From: JAFLCM01 sp964510955
GTDB taxonomy: Bacteria; Planctomycetota; Phycisphaerae; Phycisphaerales; UBA1924
Length of the DNA stretch: 28,695 nt
Direction of reading: 5' to 3'
NCBI GenBank assembly: GCA_964510955.1
Contig: CAZEDW010000050.1
Location: forward strand, 1 to 28,695
The notes beneath the pieces were generated by a model that made no database searches, had not been told where the DNA came from, and saw only the letters and a program-made list of their open reading frames with translations. A program made the position numbers and the translations under genes. Below are positions 20,671 to 28,695 of this stretch, piece after piece; position 1 is the first letter of the stretch, and every line of letters starts with the position of its first letter.

Positions 20671-23600
20671 TCAAGGCCCCGCCGGCGCCCCCACCAGCAC
20701 GCACGCCGTCCCGCTGGACACCACAATCATCCCGTCGACCAGCGCCGCCTCGGTGGGGCTGGTCGGCAGTTCGACCGACGCCGTGCCGATCAGCTTCCCG
20801 CTCACCGTGGACACCACGTGGACCGGGTACAGCGACGGGCCGCCGTCGACCGCCGGCCCCTCGCGCGCCCCGCTCTCCACCAGCAGCGCCGCGTCCATGC
20901 CCAGGCGCGGCATCCGCAGCAGCACCTCGCTCCCCAGCGCATCGGCGAACAGCAGCTTGTTGGCGCCGTCATACGCCGCCAGCCCGTGCGTCGTCAGCAG
21001 CAGCGCCCGGTCATGAAACTGGCGGAGGTCGGCCTCGACAAAGAGCTGATCGGCCTTGTCCCGCGTGTCCAGCGCCCGGGTGTCCAGTTCTCCGCTCTCG
21101 GCGCTCAGGCTGAGGAACTTCCCGTCGCTGTTGCGGACCACCACCCGCCCCGTCAGCGCCCACGCCACCGCGGTGTCGTGCGCCAGCGGCGATTCGTTGC
21201 GCCACCGCAGCTCGCCGCGGTACGGGTCGTACATCACCACGCCCGAGCCCAGCCCCAGCGCCAGCCCCCCGTCCTCGCCGAAGCACAGCCAGTTCACCTG
21301 CGTCCGCTCACCCTGCCGCATGATCGTCTGGCCCGTCCGCGCCGAAACCACCTGCACGACCCCCTGCCGCTTGGATTCCTCCTCGCCGCCCTGCGCCGCG
21401 TCGGCACGCCACTGCGCCCCGGGCGCACCGGCGAACGCGACCGCCCCGTCGCTGATCACCGCGTCAAACACCCGCTCGACCTCCAGCTCCATGGCCCACA
21501 GCAGCTTCCCCGACTCATAGTCGAACGCCGCCGCACGCCCCACCCGGTCCACCAGCACCATCGTCCGCTCGTCGATCAGCACCACCACCTCGCCAGCCGG
21601 CACTTGGTGCCGCAGCGGGGTCTCGATCCGTTCGTCCGCCGCCGGGAAGGGCCGGCGCGAGCGGTCGCTGAACAGCGCCCGGAAGCTGGTGATTTCCCAC
21701 AGCGGCCTGCCCGTGTCGATTTCCCGCCGCGTCACCGTCTGGTCGTACCGGTTGCCCCCCTGCAGATTCCGGCGCGCCGTGAGCACCGACTTGGCGTCGA
21801 TCCGCAGGAACGCCTCGGCGGCGCCGTCGCCCCACAGCTTGCTCAGCAACGGCGCCCCGGTCTCTGAAACGCCCGCCTTCCACACCGCGATCTCGCCGTT
21901 CAGCGCCCCGAGCACCACGCGGTCCGTCGGCGCGCCGGGCGCCTCGCCGCAGATCGGCGGGACCACCCCCCACCCGTTCAGCACCGACGACTTCCCGTTG
22001 GGCGCACCCACGCGCGGCCGCTTCTCCGACTGCGCCAGCCGGGACCGCAGCGACGACCGCAGCGCCGCACCATCCACCGGTTTGCCCGCCAGCGTCAACG
22101 CCACGTTGCCCAGCTTCCGCTCCACCTGGTCGAGCATGCGCAGCGCCGCCGACGGTCGATCCCCCGCCGCGATCTCCGTCACCAGCTGCCCGCCGATCTC
22201 GCCCAGCAGCGGGTCCCCCGGCTCCAGCGCGCTCTCCGCCGCCGACAGCCCCTCCTCCAGCGCCCCCAGCGCCGGCAGCTCGCGCCCCGCGGCGTGGTGA
22301 CGCCGCGCCTGCTCCAGCCACGCCCGCGGCGCCGCCGACGACACCGGGTACGACCGCGCCAGCCGCTCCAGCGCCCCCTCGTCCGCCCCCGCGTTCGCCC
22401 CCGCGTTGGCCCCGCCCGGCTGCGCCAGCAGTTGGGCCAGCTTCTCCTGCGCTTCAGCGTCGTACGCCGAATACGCGCCCCGCCCCGCCTCGCGCACCAG
22501 CCGCCGCAGCCGCCGCGCCGCCTCCACGTCCGCCGGCGATGTCGCCCCCCCGTGGGTGTAGTTCTGCGACGCCAGCGACGCCGAAAGCAGGATCGACTGG
22601 TAGTGCTCCACCGCCTCCGCCGCCTTGTGCGCGCCCGCCGCGAACTCCCCCGCCGCCATCAGCGCCTGCACCTGCTCGCCCGGCGCCGCCGCGAGCTGCA
22701 GCAGCCGGTCGATCAGCTGCCGCCGGATGTCGTCGCTCAGGCGCGTGATCGTCGCGGCCTGCGCATCCGGTTCGACCATGTCCAGGATTGAAAGGAACAG
22801 CCGCCCACGCGCCACGCCCGCCGGCGGCGCCGTCGGGTCGGCCTCGATCGCCCGCACCGCCTTGTCGATGGCCGGGATCAGGTTCTCGTGCTTGTCGGCC
22901 CGGAACGAGAGCTCCGCGAACGTCACCGCCGGCGCGGGGTCCTGCGGGCTGGCGCTCATCCGCTTCTGGAGCAGCCCGTTGGCCGTCTCCCACAGCAGGT
23001 ACGAGTGCACCCGCTGATCGTCCACCACCAGCAACTGGCTCTCCAGCGCCAGCACCTGCCCGGGGTTGTCGAGGCGCACGAGCGTCGACGCCGACGCCGC
23101 GTCGCCCGACGCCGGCTTGAGCGGCACCAGCAGCACCCCTTCGATCAGTGGCACCACCAGCGACTCGCCAGCCAGCGACACGCGCCCGCGGATCCCCGGC
23201 GGCAGAAGCCCCGCAAGCTTGACGTACGACGACTCGGCCAAGAGCCCCGCCGGCTCCATCAGGCTGATCTGCCCGCTGTCGATCGCGATCAGCCGGATCG
23301 GGCCGCCGGGCTTGGTCGCCGGCGCCGACAGCAGGTAGTCCGGGTTCGCCAGGATCGTCGCCGGCACCCGCTCCAGCACCCGCCCCGTCCGCGCCTCCAG
23401 CACAATCAGCCGCAGCTTGTCCGGGCTGAGCGTGATCAGCCGCTCGCCATCGATGATGGGCTCGCCCCCGTCCCACGGCTGCGGCCTGGTCCCCCGCCCG
23501 GTGTTCTGCGCCACCGGGTCGGGCGGCACGCGCCGCACCCACAGCGCCCGCCCGTTCACCGCCTCGACCGCCACGATCGTGCCCACCCGGTCGGTCCGGT

Positions 23601-25068
23601 ACAGCACCCCGGCCCGCGACGCCGTGATGTCCGCCGGAAACCCCGAAGCGCTCCACGGCACCACGCCCATGCTCCCCAGGTTCCGCGTCCACCGCACCCG
23701 CCCGGACTCGAGGTCAAACGCCACCAGGTACGCGCCCTGCAGCCGCTTGTCGACCGAGTACCGCGCCGCCGACACGATCACCAGGCCCTCCTCGATCAGC
23801 GCCGGCCCGCGCGGGAAGCACTCGGCCAGCACCGCCTGGTTCTCGCTCGCCGCCTGCGAGAGCGTCGTCGACCACAGCACGCGCCCGTCCCGCGTGTCCA
23901 GCACGCTGATCGTCCGCTCCACCCCCTGCCGGTTGGTCACGCCGCTCGCCAGACCCCCCACCGTCGCCAGCCGGTGCCCGCGCACCGCCACCCAGTTGCA
24001 GTCTTCCAGCCCCTGGCCCGTCGCCGGCGCCGTGACGCCCGCCAGCGCCGGCGGCTCGATCCGAACCCGCCAACGCTTCGCCAGCGTGAAACGGTCCCAC
24101 GCGCTCACCGTCTCGCTGTCGTTGATGTACACCGTGTCGCCCGCGATCGTCGGCACCGATTGCAGCACCGCCGCCGTGATCGGCAGCCCCTTGGCCCCCG
24201 TCCCGGCGACCCCCAGCCCCGACCGCGCCGCCATCGTCTGCACTTCCTCCAGCGTCATCCCGATGAACTCAGACGCCAGCGGGCGCGGCAGCACGCTCGC
24301 CAGTTCCACCTTCGGCCCCGGTTCCAAGGGCCCCCGACCAAACTCCTCGCCCGGCAGCGCCACAGCTTGCTCGCCCGGCGCGGTGCCCCCTGCGCGATCC
24401 CTCCAGTCGCTCAGCAGCCGTTTGGCCTCTTTAAGCTCTTCGGGGCCGTGCCGCGCGTCGCTGGAAAGGTACGCGACCGTCTGCGCCAGCAGCCCCACGG
24501 CCTTCGCCGCGTTCTCACCCGCAAAGTCCGGGTGACGATCCAGTTGCCTGAGCGTCCGCCACGCCCCGAAGAACCCCGCGTTGTCGAACCGCCGCTGCGC
24601 CAGGATCAAGGCGCTCTCGAAGCCCGCCCGCGTCAGCAGCCGCGACCGCTCGCACGCCTCGACCTGCCCCGTCCGCAGCAGCGCCGCCGCCGCCGGCTGC
24701 TCGCTCTGGCGGTACCGCGCCAGCAGCTTCTCGTCGCCCGCCAGCACCGACATCACACGCTCGCGCACGCTGACATACAGGTCCGCGTCGCCGGCAACCT
24801 GCACAAGCTGGTCGCCGTTGTCGTCCAGCAACCGCTGCAGCACCCGGCACGACTCGTCCAGGTTCCCCACCCCCGCGAGTTCGACCGCCCGCGCCACCCC
24901 GTCCTGCGCCGCCGGCGAATCGTCCACATAGACGCTGCCGGCGAAGATCGCCTGAGCGCCCGACCGCGGCGCCCAGACACCGCACGCCGCCGCAGCCGAC
25001 CAGACCGTCAGCCAACGCAACGTCCGATACGCGCGACCGATCACCTTCACAGCGTGCCTCTGGGCCAT
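20671..25068 (-). CDS. Very large exported PQQ-like beta-propeller protein
   Basis: 1465 residues. The N-terminus (MAQRHAVKVIGRAYRTLRWL, then a hydrophobic stretch ending RSGAQA) looks like a signal peptide. About nine propeller repeats of the form D-x-x-(S/T)-G-x-x-x-W are visible, such as VLDTRDGRVLWSTTL, FDLESGRVRWTRNLG, VEAVNGRALWVRRV, REIDTGRPLWEIT, FDYESGKLLWAME and MYDPYRGELRWRNESP. They fall into two sets, separated by a helical Ala-rich region (about residues 780-1110) that resembles TPR-like helices. Such proteins act in periplasmic scaffolding or, with PQQ, as dehydrogenases; catalytic residues of the latter were not identified, so scaffolding is more likely. ATG 25068 is favoured by GGAAGGGA 6 bases upstream and by the signal peptide; the frame is open to 25509. 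Confidence 0.88.
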   Translation of the reverse strand: MAQRHAVKVIGRAYRTLRWLTVWSAAAACGVWAPRSGAQAIFAGSVYVDDSPAAQDGVARAVELAGVGNLDESCRVLQRLLDDNGDQLVQVAGDADLYVSVRERVMSVLAGDEKLLARYRQSEQPAAAALLRTGQVEACERSRLLTRAGFESALILAQRRFDNAGFFGAWRTLRQLDRHPDFAGENAAKAVGLLAQTVAYLSSDARHGPEELKEAKRLLSDWRDRAGGTAPGEQAVALPGEEFGRGPLEPGPKVELASVLPRPLASEFIGMTLEEVQTMAARSGLGVAGTGAKGLPITAAVLQSVPTIAGDTVYINDSETVSAWDRFTLAKRWRVRIEPPALAGVTAPATGQGLEDCNWVAVRGHRLATVGGLASGVTNRQGVERTISVLDTRDGRVLWSTTLSQAASENQAVLAECFPRGPALIEEGLVIVSAARYSVDKRLQGAYLVAFDLESGRVRWTRNLGSMGVVPWSASGFPADITASRAGVLYRTDRVGTIVAVEAVNGRALWVRRVPPDPVAQNTGRGTRPQPWDGGEPIIDGERLITLSPDKLRLIVLEARTGRVLERVPATILANPDYLLSAPATKPGGPIRLIAIDSGQISLMEPAGLLAESSYVKLAGLLPPGIRGRVSLAGESLVVPLIEGVLLVPLKPASGDAASASTLVRLDNPGQVLALESQLLVVDDQRVHSYLLWETANGLLQKRMSASPQDPAPAVTFAELSFRADKHENLIPAIDKAVRAIEADPTAPPAGVARGRLFLSILDMVEPDAQAATITRLSDDIRRQLIDRLLQLAAAPGEQVQALMAAGEFAAGAHKAAEAVEHYQSILLSASLASQNYTHGGATSPADVEAARRLRRLVREAGRGAYSAYDAEAQEKLAQLLAQPGGANAGANAGADEGALERLARSYPVSSAAPRAWLEQARRHHAAGRELPALGALEEGLSAAESALEPGDPLLGEIGGQLVTEIAAGDRPSAALRMLDQVERKLGNVALTLAGKPVDGAALRSSLRSRLAQSEKRPRVGAPNGKSSVLNGWGVVPPICGEAPGAPTDRVVLGALNGEIAVWKAGVSETGAPLLSKLWGDGAAEAFLRIDAKSVLTARRNLQGGNRYDQTVTRREIDTGRPLWEITSFRALFSDRSRRPFPAADERIETPLRHQVPAGEVVVLIDERTMVLVDRVGRAAAFDYESGKLLWAMELEVERVFDAVISDGAVAFAGAPGAQWRADAAQGGEEESKRQGVVQVVSARTGQTIMRQGERTQVNWLCFGEDGGLALGLGSGVVMYDPYRGELRWRNESPLAHDTAVAWALTGRVVVRNSDGKFLSLSAESGELDTRALDTRDKADQLFVEADLRQFHDRALLLTTHGLAAYDGANKLLFADALGSEVLLRMPRLGMDAALLVESGAREGPAVDGGPSLYPVHVVSTVSGKLIGTASVELPTSPTEAALVDGMIVVSSGTACVLVGAPAGP

Positions 25069-25144
25069 ACGGGTCCCTTCCAGACCGCGGCGCTCGCGGC
25101 GCCGGAACATTCGGACGAAACCTCCCGGTGCCACCGCTCGAACA

Positions 25145-25150
25145 ACTCTA
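25145..25150 (-). promoter_or_regulatory. Possible -10 box (TAGAGT) for the propeller gene
   Basis: TAGAGT on the minus strand, about 75 bases before ATG 25068, is the best -10 candidate in the divergent region. No -35 is evident. Confidence 0.3.
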
Positions 25151-25213
25151 CGGCGGTTCCGGGCCCCGGGGTTGAACAAACACCCCCGCCGGGCCGATTC
25201 AGGGTCTTCGATG

Positions 25214-25236
25214 CCCCGCATCCGCGGGGTTTCTTT
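25214..25236 (+). terminator. Terminator-like hairpin upstream of the small membrane protein gene
   Basis: CCCCGC (25214-25219) and GCGGGG (25224-25229) form a perfect 6-bp GC stem with loop ATCC, followed by TTTCTTT. No plus-strand gene ends nearby; the next feature is the start at 25349. It could be an attenuator in a leader RNA or end a small RNA. Confidence 0.6.
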
Positions 25237-25271
25237 CGGTCTGGAGCGGCTCGTTCGGTCTGGCCCTCCAG
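25235..25271 (+). repeat. Direct repeat TTCGGTCTGG and inverted arms in the 25349 leader
   Basis: TTCGGTCTGG occurs at 25235-25244 and 25254-25263. Overlapping it, CTGGAG (25241-25246) and CTCCAG (25266-25271) are perfect inverted arms. The element directly follows the terminator-like hairpin and could be an alternative fold or a protein-binding site. Confidence 0.5.
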
Positions 25272-25348
25272 TTCCAACGGTTCCCCAGCCCGCGGTCAGA
25301 CCTGATCGGTGCAGCGCCCAGACACGCTCAAAGCAGTGGGAGCGTTCG

Positions 25349-25837
25349 ATGACGATCTTTCCGGCATTCCCCAGGGTCCCCGCCTCGCGCCCGACGCCGA
25401 GCCACGGCGAATCGCTCACCGATTCCCAGCGCGCCACCCAGCGCCGCATCGTCCTGCTTATCGGGGCCATCCTGCTCATGGGCATGGCCGACCTGCTCTG
25501 CACCCTCACCTACATGCGCTCGGTCGGCCTCCCGGAGGCCAACCCCCTGGCCCGCTGGCTGGCCGCCATCGGCTCCACCCAGGCCATCGTGTGCTTCAAG
25601 CTGCTCACCATGGCCCTGAGCTGCTTCTGCCTCTGGCTCGGCCGCACCCAGCGCCGCATGGAACTGTGCGCCTGGACCTGCACCGCGATCCTGCTGGCGC
25701 TCTCGATCCACTGGATCGGCTTCAACCGCGCCGTCAGCGAGCACACCAACCTGCTCAGCTGCCTTGCCGATACCCGATCGCCCCAGGCCGTCGCCGCCGC
25801 CAAGGCGCAGGAGGTTTGGGTGCGGTTGGAGGATTAA
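25349..25837 (+). CDS. Small three-helix membrane protein, DUF5658-like
   Basis: 162 residues from ATG 25349, which has GGGAG about 7 bases upstream. Residues 1-30 are polar and Pro-rich. Transmembrane segments lie at about 34-57, 77-97 and 105-124. Between the first two is the motif EANPLARW (63-70). The motif and layout (LLCTLTYMRSVGLPEANPLA) resemble the DUF5658 family of uncharacterised bacterial membrane proteins; this is a resemblance from memory. An upstream extension of the frame to 25172 crosses the terminator-like hairpin and is unlikely to be translated. The gene is divergent from the propeller gene. Function unknown. Confidence 0.8.
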   Translation: MTIFPAFPRVPASRPTPSHGESLTDSQRATQRRIVLLIGAILLMGMADLLCTLTYMRSVGLPEANPLARWLAAIGSTQAIVCFKLLTMALSCFCLWLGRTQRRMELCAWTCTAILLALSIHWIGFNRAVSEHTNLLSCLADTRSPQAVAAAKAQEVWVRLED

Positions 25838-26337
25838 TCCGAGCTCTTGGGCGCCCCTTCCGCACTCCAAGTTAGTTCTCTGCCCGTCGACACCTGACCC
25901 TCGGCTCTGCGAAGGACTGGCAGCCGGGCCCACAATGCCGAGCTCGCGGCAACCCCGGTCGAGTCCGTGTGATTCCCAGTCTGCCCGAAGTCCCGGTTCT
26001 GAACCAAGCGGTTCGCCTCCATCGCACGATCGCCGCGAGCCGCTCTTCCGCCGGGCCAAAGGCCCACAAGTAACGAGCCGTGGGCAGAGCGAGTCCGCGA
26101 GCGCCGCCCACGGAAGCGGAGCACAACGAGAAGGAGCCTGAAAGGCTCAGACCCGAGCTACGTCCAAATCGCGCTCCGCTCTTTCGCAGCAATGGAGTCA
26201 ACTCGACACCACCATGGGCGGCGCTCGCGCTACTCACGCGCCACCAACCCCGGGGAGGTGGCGGCGGATTTCACGCTTTCGCTGTGCGGGACGCCCAGCC
26301 TCTACACCACCCCGCGCGAGTCATTGACAACCACGCT
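25838..26337. other. 500-base tail-to-tail region without a convincing gene
   Basis: It lies between two convergent gene ends, where a short gap is expected in so dense a segment. GC content looks lower than in the flanking genes. Overlapping open frames exist on both strands but none has a family signature, a Shine-Dalgarno or steady codon use. The middle holds a group of inverted repeats. It may be a dispersed repeat, a decayed gene or a structured RNA. Confidence 0.5.
26053..26148. repeat. Cluster of inverted repeats with competing arms
   Basis: GGGCC-AAA-GGCCC (26053-26065), CCGTGGGC (26078-26085) with GCCCACGG (26106-26113), and GAGCC-TGAAA-GGCTC (26134-26148). The segment GCCCAC at 26062-26067 can also pair with GTGGGC at 26080-26085, so two folds compete. 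This recalls REP-like elements or a structured RNA. Confidence 0.55.
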
Positions 26338-28161
26338 TCACTCCGCCGGCCACAGCAGCAGGTCATGCCCCTTGTCGTGCCGGTATCCCGGCTGGGCCCC
26401 CTTGAACATGCCGTCGTCATCAACCCCGTCGTTGCCGACCGAGTAAATCACCGGCCTCCCGTCCACCAGCTTGTACTTCACCGGTGTGCGCGAGTACCCG
26501 TCGATCGGAACAGCCGGTAAGAGCCCGGGTGTCAGGGCTTCGAGCGTCCGCGGGTACTCGCCCGTGCGCCTGCGGTGCAACTCCAGGGCCAGCCCGGCCT
26601 GGGCGCAGTCGCGCCGCATCGCCGATTCGTGCGAGTTGGTCACGAAGCGGCTGAGCGCCGGCAACAGGATGCTGAGCATCGGGTAACGCAGCTTCGTGTA
26701 GCCGTTGCGGGTGACGGCCTCAACCTCGGCGTCGAGCCGTTGGCAGCGATCGGCCCACTCCGCGGATTGCGCGGCCGCCTCGATCTTGTCGTAGTACTGG
26801 TCCCATACCTTGAGTAGGTCACGCCGACCGGCCACCACCGGGCTCCACAGGACCCCGTTGCCGAGGCTGAAGCTCATGCCGCCGGTGTACCGATCCCAGC
26901 CGGCGCGGGTCATCACGCCGTCGCCCGCGCCGTCGTCGGTGAACACCCGCTGCGTCAGGTCGTGCATCATGAGGCGCTCGCCCAGGAGGTTCGCGTTCGT
27001 CCCGGCGCCGGTGGCCGAGATCCTGTGCGCGATGCGGGTCAGCGCCGCATCGGGCAGCAGGTCGGGCCGCCGCCCGAGCGCGCTCGACAGCGCCTTGACC
27101 GCCAGGTCGCTCAGCGCCTGCCCGACAAGCTGCTCAATGACGGTCGTCCCCGCGCCAACCTGGCGGGCGAGAGCAAAGGCCACCGTGACCGCCCGTTCAA
27201 GGCCCACCGCATCGCCGACCTTGACGCACTGCGCGACCTCGATCTCGCACAGGATGCGCGCGATGCGGCGCATGGGACCGAGGTGAGGAAGCAGCGTCCC
27301 GATGAGCGGCGGGTTCTCGGGGTCGATCCATGCCTGCATGGCGTCATCGCGGGCCTTCTCCTCCGCGGTCGGCATCGGGCGCGGTTCGCCTGAGAATCTC
27401 TCCATCGCCGATTTGAGTTCGGGGTCCACCTTCGCGACCAGTGGTGCGCCGAGAATCGGCCGCTCCGACGCCCGGCGGACAAGCTCCAAGGCCGGCCCCG
27501 CGCTGTCGAGGTACGCCGTCATCTGCGGCCATTCCGGGTCGTCCGGCGTGATCCACCGCTCGGTCCCGTCAGGGTTCGTGAACTTGGGGATGGGGCCGAT
27601 GTCGGCCAGCTTCAGGATCGCCTCGCGGTACAAGGGCCACGCCCGCTCGTTCTCTGGCCGCGCCAGGATCGGCGCGTTCAACTCGGCCATGTAGTTCCGC
27701 GAGATCGTCGGCGACGCCGTCAGATACCGGATCGTGTCCCACGCCACCATAACCAGCAGCACCAAGAGCACACACCCACCCGCCTGACAAAGCCTCGCCC
27801 AGACGTGCCACCCCACCGGCCGCTTCCGCCTGGCCGCGCGCCGTATGAGGCGGGCGGCGGCCCGCTCGTCGCCGAAATCGCGGACCAGCTCCGCGCCCGA
27901 GCGCCCCGCCGCCAGCCCATCGCGGAAATGCGCCGCAAGCTCCCGCGCCGTCTCAACTCGCTCCGAGCGCCACAGGCGCGTGCGCTTCGCGACGCGAGAC
28001 ACCACGAGCGCCAACTCCGGGGGCAGCCCCGCCCGCTCGATCTCCCACGCCACGTCCAGCCGCCCCGTAACACGCCCGCGGACGAGGTCGCGAAGCGGCG
28101 ATCTCCGCAGGCGGCGCGACAGCGGACGGGTATCGTCCGACGATTGCACCGCTCCGCTCAC
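26338..28161 (-). CDS. Membrane-anchored protein coupled to PadR (HAAS-like N-terminus)
   Basis: 607 residues from GTG 28161, which overlaps the PadR stop in GTGA, so translation is coupled. Residues 1-110 are helical and charged with ELAAHFRDGLAAG and ELVRDFGDERAAARLIRR, similar to the small helical domains (HAAS/DUF1700 type) found in membrane proteins encoded after PadR regulators. One transmembrane helix is at about 128-145. The large outer part is unrecognised; it contains helical sequence and ends with a segment like type II secretion pseudopilins (YPRTLEALTPGLLPAVPIDG, then VIYSVGNDGVDDDG). Such proteins are often controlled by the adjacent PadR protein. Function unknown. Confidence 0.85.
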   Translation of the reverse strand: MSGAVQSSDDTRPLSRRLRRSPLRDLVRGRVTGRLDVAWEIERAGLPPELALVVSRVAKRTRLWRSERVETARELAAHFRDGLAAGRSGAELVRDFGDERAAARLIRRAARRKRPVGWHVWARLCQAGGCVLLVLLVMVAWDTIRYLTASPTISRNYMAELNAPILARPENERAWPLYREAILKLADIGPIPKFTNPDGTERWITPDDPEWPQMTAYLDSAGPALELVRRASERPILGAPLVAKVDPELKSAMERFSGEPRPMPTAEEKARDDAMQAWIDPENPPLIGTLLPHLGPMRRIARILCEIEVAQCVKVGDAVGLERAVTVAFALARQVGAGTTVIEQLVGQALSDLAVKALSSALGRRPDLLPDAALTRIAHRISATGAGTNANLLGERLMMHDLTQRVFTDDGAGDGVMTRAGWDRYTGGMSFSLGNGVLWSPVVAGRRDLLKVWDQYYDKIEAAAQSAEWADRCQRLDAEVEAVTRNGYTKLRYPMLSILLPALSRFVTNSHESAMRRDCAQAGLALELHRRRTGEYPRTLEALTPGLLPAVPIDGYSRTPVKYKLVDGRPVIYSVGNDGVDDDGMFKGAQPGYRHDKGHDLLLWPAE

Positions 28162-28508
28162 AGCGCACCCCCGATCCGCACACGCGTGGCGATCCCCAGA
28201 GACCCCATGGCCCCGATCAGCCGGCGCCACTGCTCGCTGTCATTGGCCAGCCGCTTCTTCCCGGCGCCCGTCAGCGAGTAGTACTTCCGCTCACGCCCCT
28301 CCGCCTCGCGCCACTTGCTGACGATCAACCCCTTGGCCTCAAGGTTGTAGAGCATCGGGTACAGCGTCGACTGCCCCATCGCCAGCACGCCGTCGGAGCG
28401 CTTGGCGAGGGCCTCGACCAGCTCGTAGCCGTACATCTCGCCGCGTTCGAGCAGCTTCAGCACGGCGAGCGGGCCCGCGCCCCGCATCAGTTCGGTTTCG
28501 AGTTTCAT
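28158..28508 (-). CDS. PadR-family transcriptional regulator
   Basis: 116-residue winged-helix repressor. The sequence shows the family pattern: LMRGAGPLAVLKLLERGEMYGYELVEAL, then LYPMLYNLEAKGLIVSKW in the recognition helix and wing region, then GRERKYYSLTGAGKKRL, and a short C-terminal dimerisation helix. ATG 28508 has GGAG about 10 bases upstream and begins right at the domain; an upstream ATG at 28607 adds 33 residues with no family support. It overlaps the next gene by 4 bases. A perfect 8-bp inverted repeat of PadR type lies about 120 bases upstream and overlaps a -10 hexamer, so autorepression of the two-gene operon is likely. Confidence 0.95.
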   Translation of the reverse strand: MKLETELMRGAGPLAVLKLLERGEMYGYELVEALAKRSDGVLAMGQSTLYPMLYNLEAKGLIVSKWREAEGRERKYYSLTGAGKKRLANDSEQWRRLIGAMGSLGIATRVRIGGAL

Positions 28509-28625
28509 AGGTGTTTCTCCGAACGAAAACGTGCCGCCTGCCCCCTTGGGTTCGGGAGCTCCCATGGGTTCTGTCTGTCCTAGCTGTGCTATGGGTCCTA
28601 TCGCCACCAGGCACGGCCAAACATT

Positions 28626-28644
28626 TACTATGTCTCACATAGTA
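28626..28644. promoter_or_regulatory. PadR-type operator
   Basis: TACTATGT and ACATAGTA form a perfect 8-bp inverted repeat with spacer CTC. The core ATGT/ACAT arms match operators described for PadR-family repressors. It is an AT-rich island in GC-rich DNA, 118 bases upstream of the padR start. Confidence 0.8.
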
Positions 28645-28646
28645 TA
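28641..28646 (-). promoter_or_regulatory. -10 box TATACT of the padR operon
   Basis: TATACT on the minus strand matches the -10 consensus at five of six positions and shares four bases with the operator. Repressor binding would block polymerase. No strong -35 is seen 16-18 bases upstream. Confidence 0.55.
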
Positions 28647-28695
28647 CGCGGCCAAGTACAGCCGGTTCCAGCCAACTCCGCTACAAAATCCCGTC

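Noticed and set aside
22888..25305. 805-residue plus-strand open frame
   Set aside because: Arg/His/Pro-rich shadow of the propeller gene.
25834..26237. Overlapping minus-strand open frames of 96 and 121 residues in the convergent gap
   Set aside because: No start signal or family motif, and both overlap the inverted repeats; treated as chance or decayed sequence.
28554..28568. GGGAGCTCCC and CCCATGGG palindromes in the padR leader
   Set aside because: They lie downstream of the likely transcription start and do not resemble the PadR operator; probably chance.
1..28695. CRISPR arrays, insertion sequences, phage or toxin-antitoxin genes, tRNA and rRNA
   Set aside because: None was recognised on either strand; the MazG-like gene is an enzyme of the pyrophosphohydrolase family and has no MazEF partner here.

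Overview
This is a GC-rich (roughly 70%), gene-dense chromosomal segment from a bacterium. The best guess is a planctomycete, probably of the Phycisphaerae. This is inferred from a secreted Cys-rich protein with a dockerin-like C-terminus, a zinc-ribbon Ser/Thr kinase with a multipass membrane tail, a very large PQQ-type propeller protein, a PHP-glycosyltransferase fusion, and PadR followed by a membrane protein with a HAAS-like N-terminus. I see no rRNA, tRNA, CRISPR array, insertion sequence or phage gene. Most genes are ordinary chromosomal genes.

Layout. 1-1869 (-) is a DEAD-box RNA helicase cut by the left edge. 2222-4314 (+) is an alanine racemase and short-chain dehydrogenase pair. 4316-5950 (-) is a secreted alpha/beta hydrolase. 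6095-6496 (-) is a glycine-rich RRM protein with its own terminator. 6876-9389 (+) is a large secreted modular Cys-rich protein. 9575-9778 (+) is csrA and 9891-10463 (+) is frr. 10487-13573 (-) is a three-gene run: BFD-like [2Fe-2S] protein, MazG-like pyrophosphohydrolase, PHP-GT4 fusion. 13628-16640 (+) is nadB and two proteins of unknown function. 16616-16852 (-) is a small unknown protein, and 17086-17721 (-) is trpF. 17788-20589 (+) is the zinc-ribbon kinase/membrane protein. 20671-25068 (-) is a 1465-residue PQQ-like propeller protein. 25349-25837 (+) is a small three-helix membrane protein. 25838-26337 is a structured region without a convincing gene. 26338-28508 (-) is a PadR regulator with a translationally coupled membrane protein, preceded by a perfect PadR-type operator.

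Regulation is the most informative layer. Five genes (BFD-like, nadB, the 15440 gene, trpF, the kinase) lack a Shine-Dalgarno and have a TANNNT -10-like hexamer ending 6-8 bases before the ATG, the signature of leaderless transcripts. Four of them form two short divergent pairs. Other genes (csrA, frr, the secreted protein, the propeller protein, the small membrane protein, padR) have clear Shine-Dalgarno sites. The csrA Shine-Dalgarno lies in the loop of a small hairpin that looks like a CsrA site. The small membrane protein gene is preceded by a terminator-like hairpin that could act as an attenuator.

No single cluster can be declared a new system from sequence alone. The best candidates are the BFD-MazG-PHP/GT4 run, the padR-membrane protein module with its operator, and the two-class translation-start architecture.
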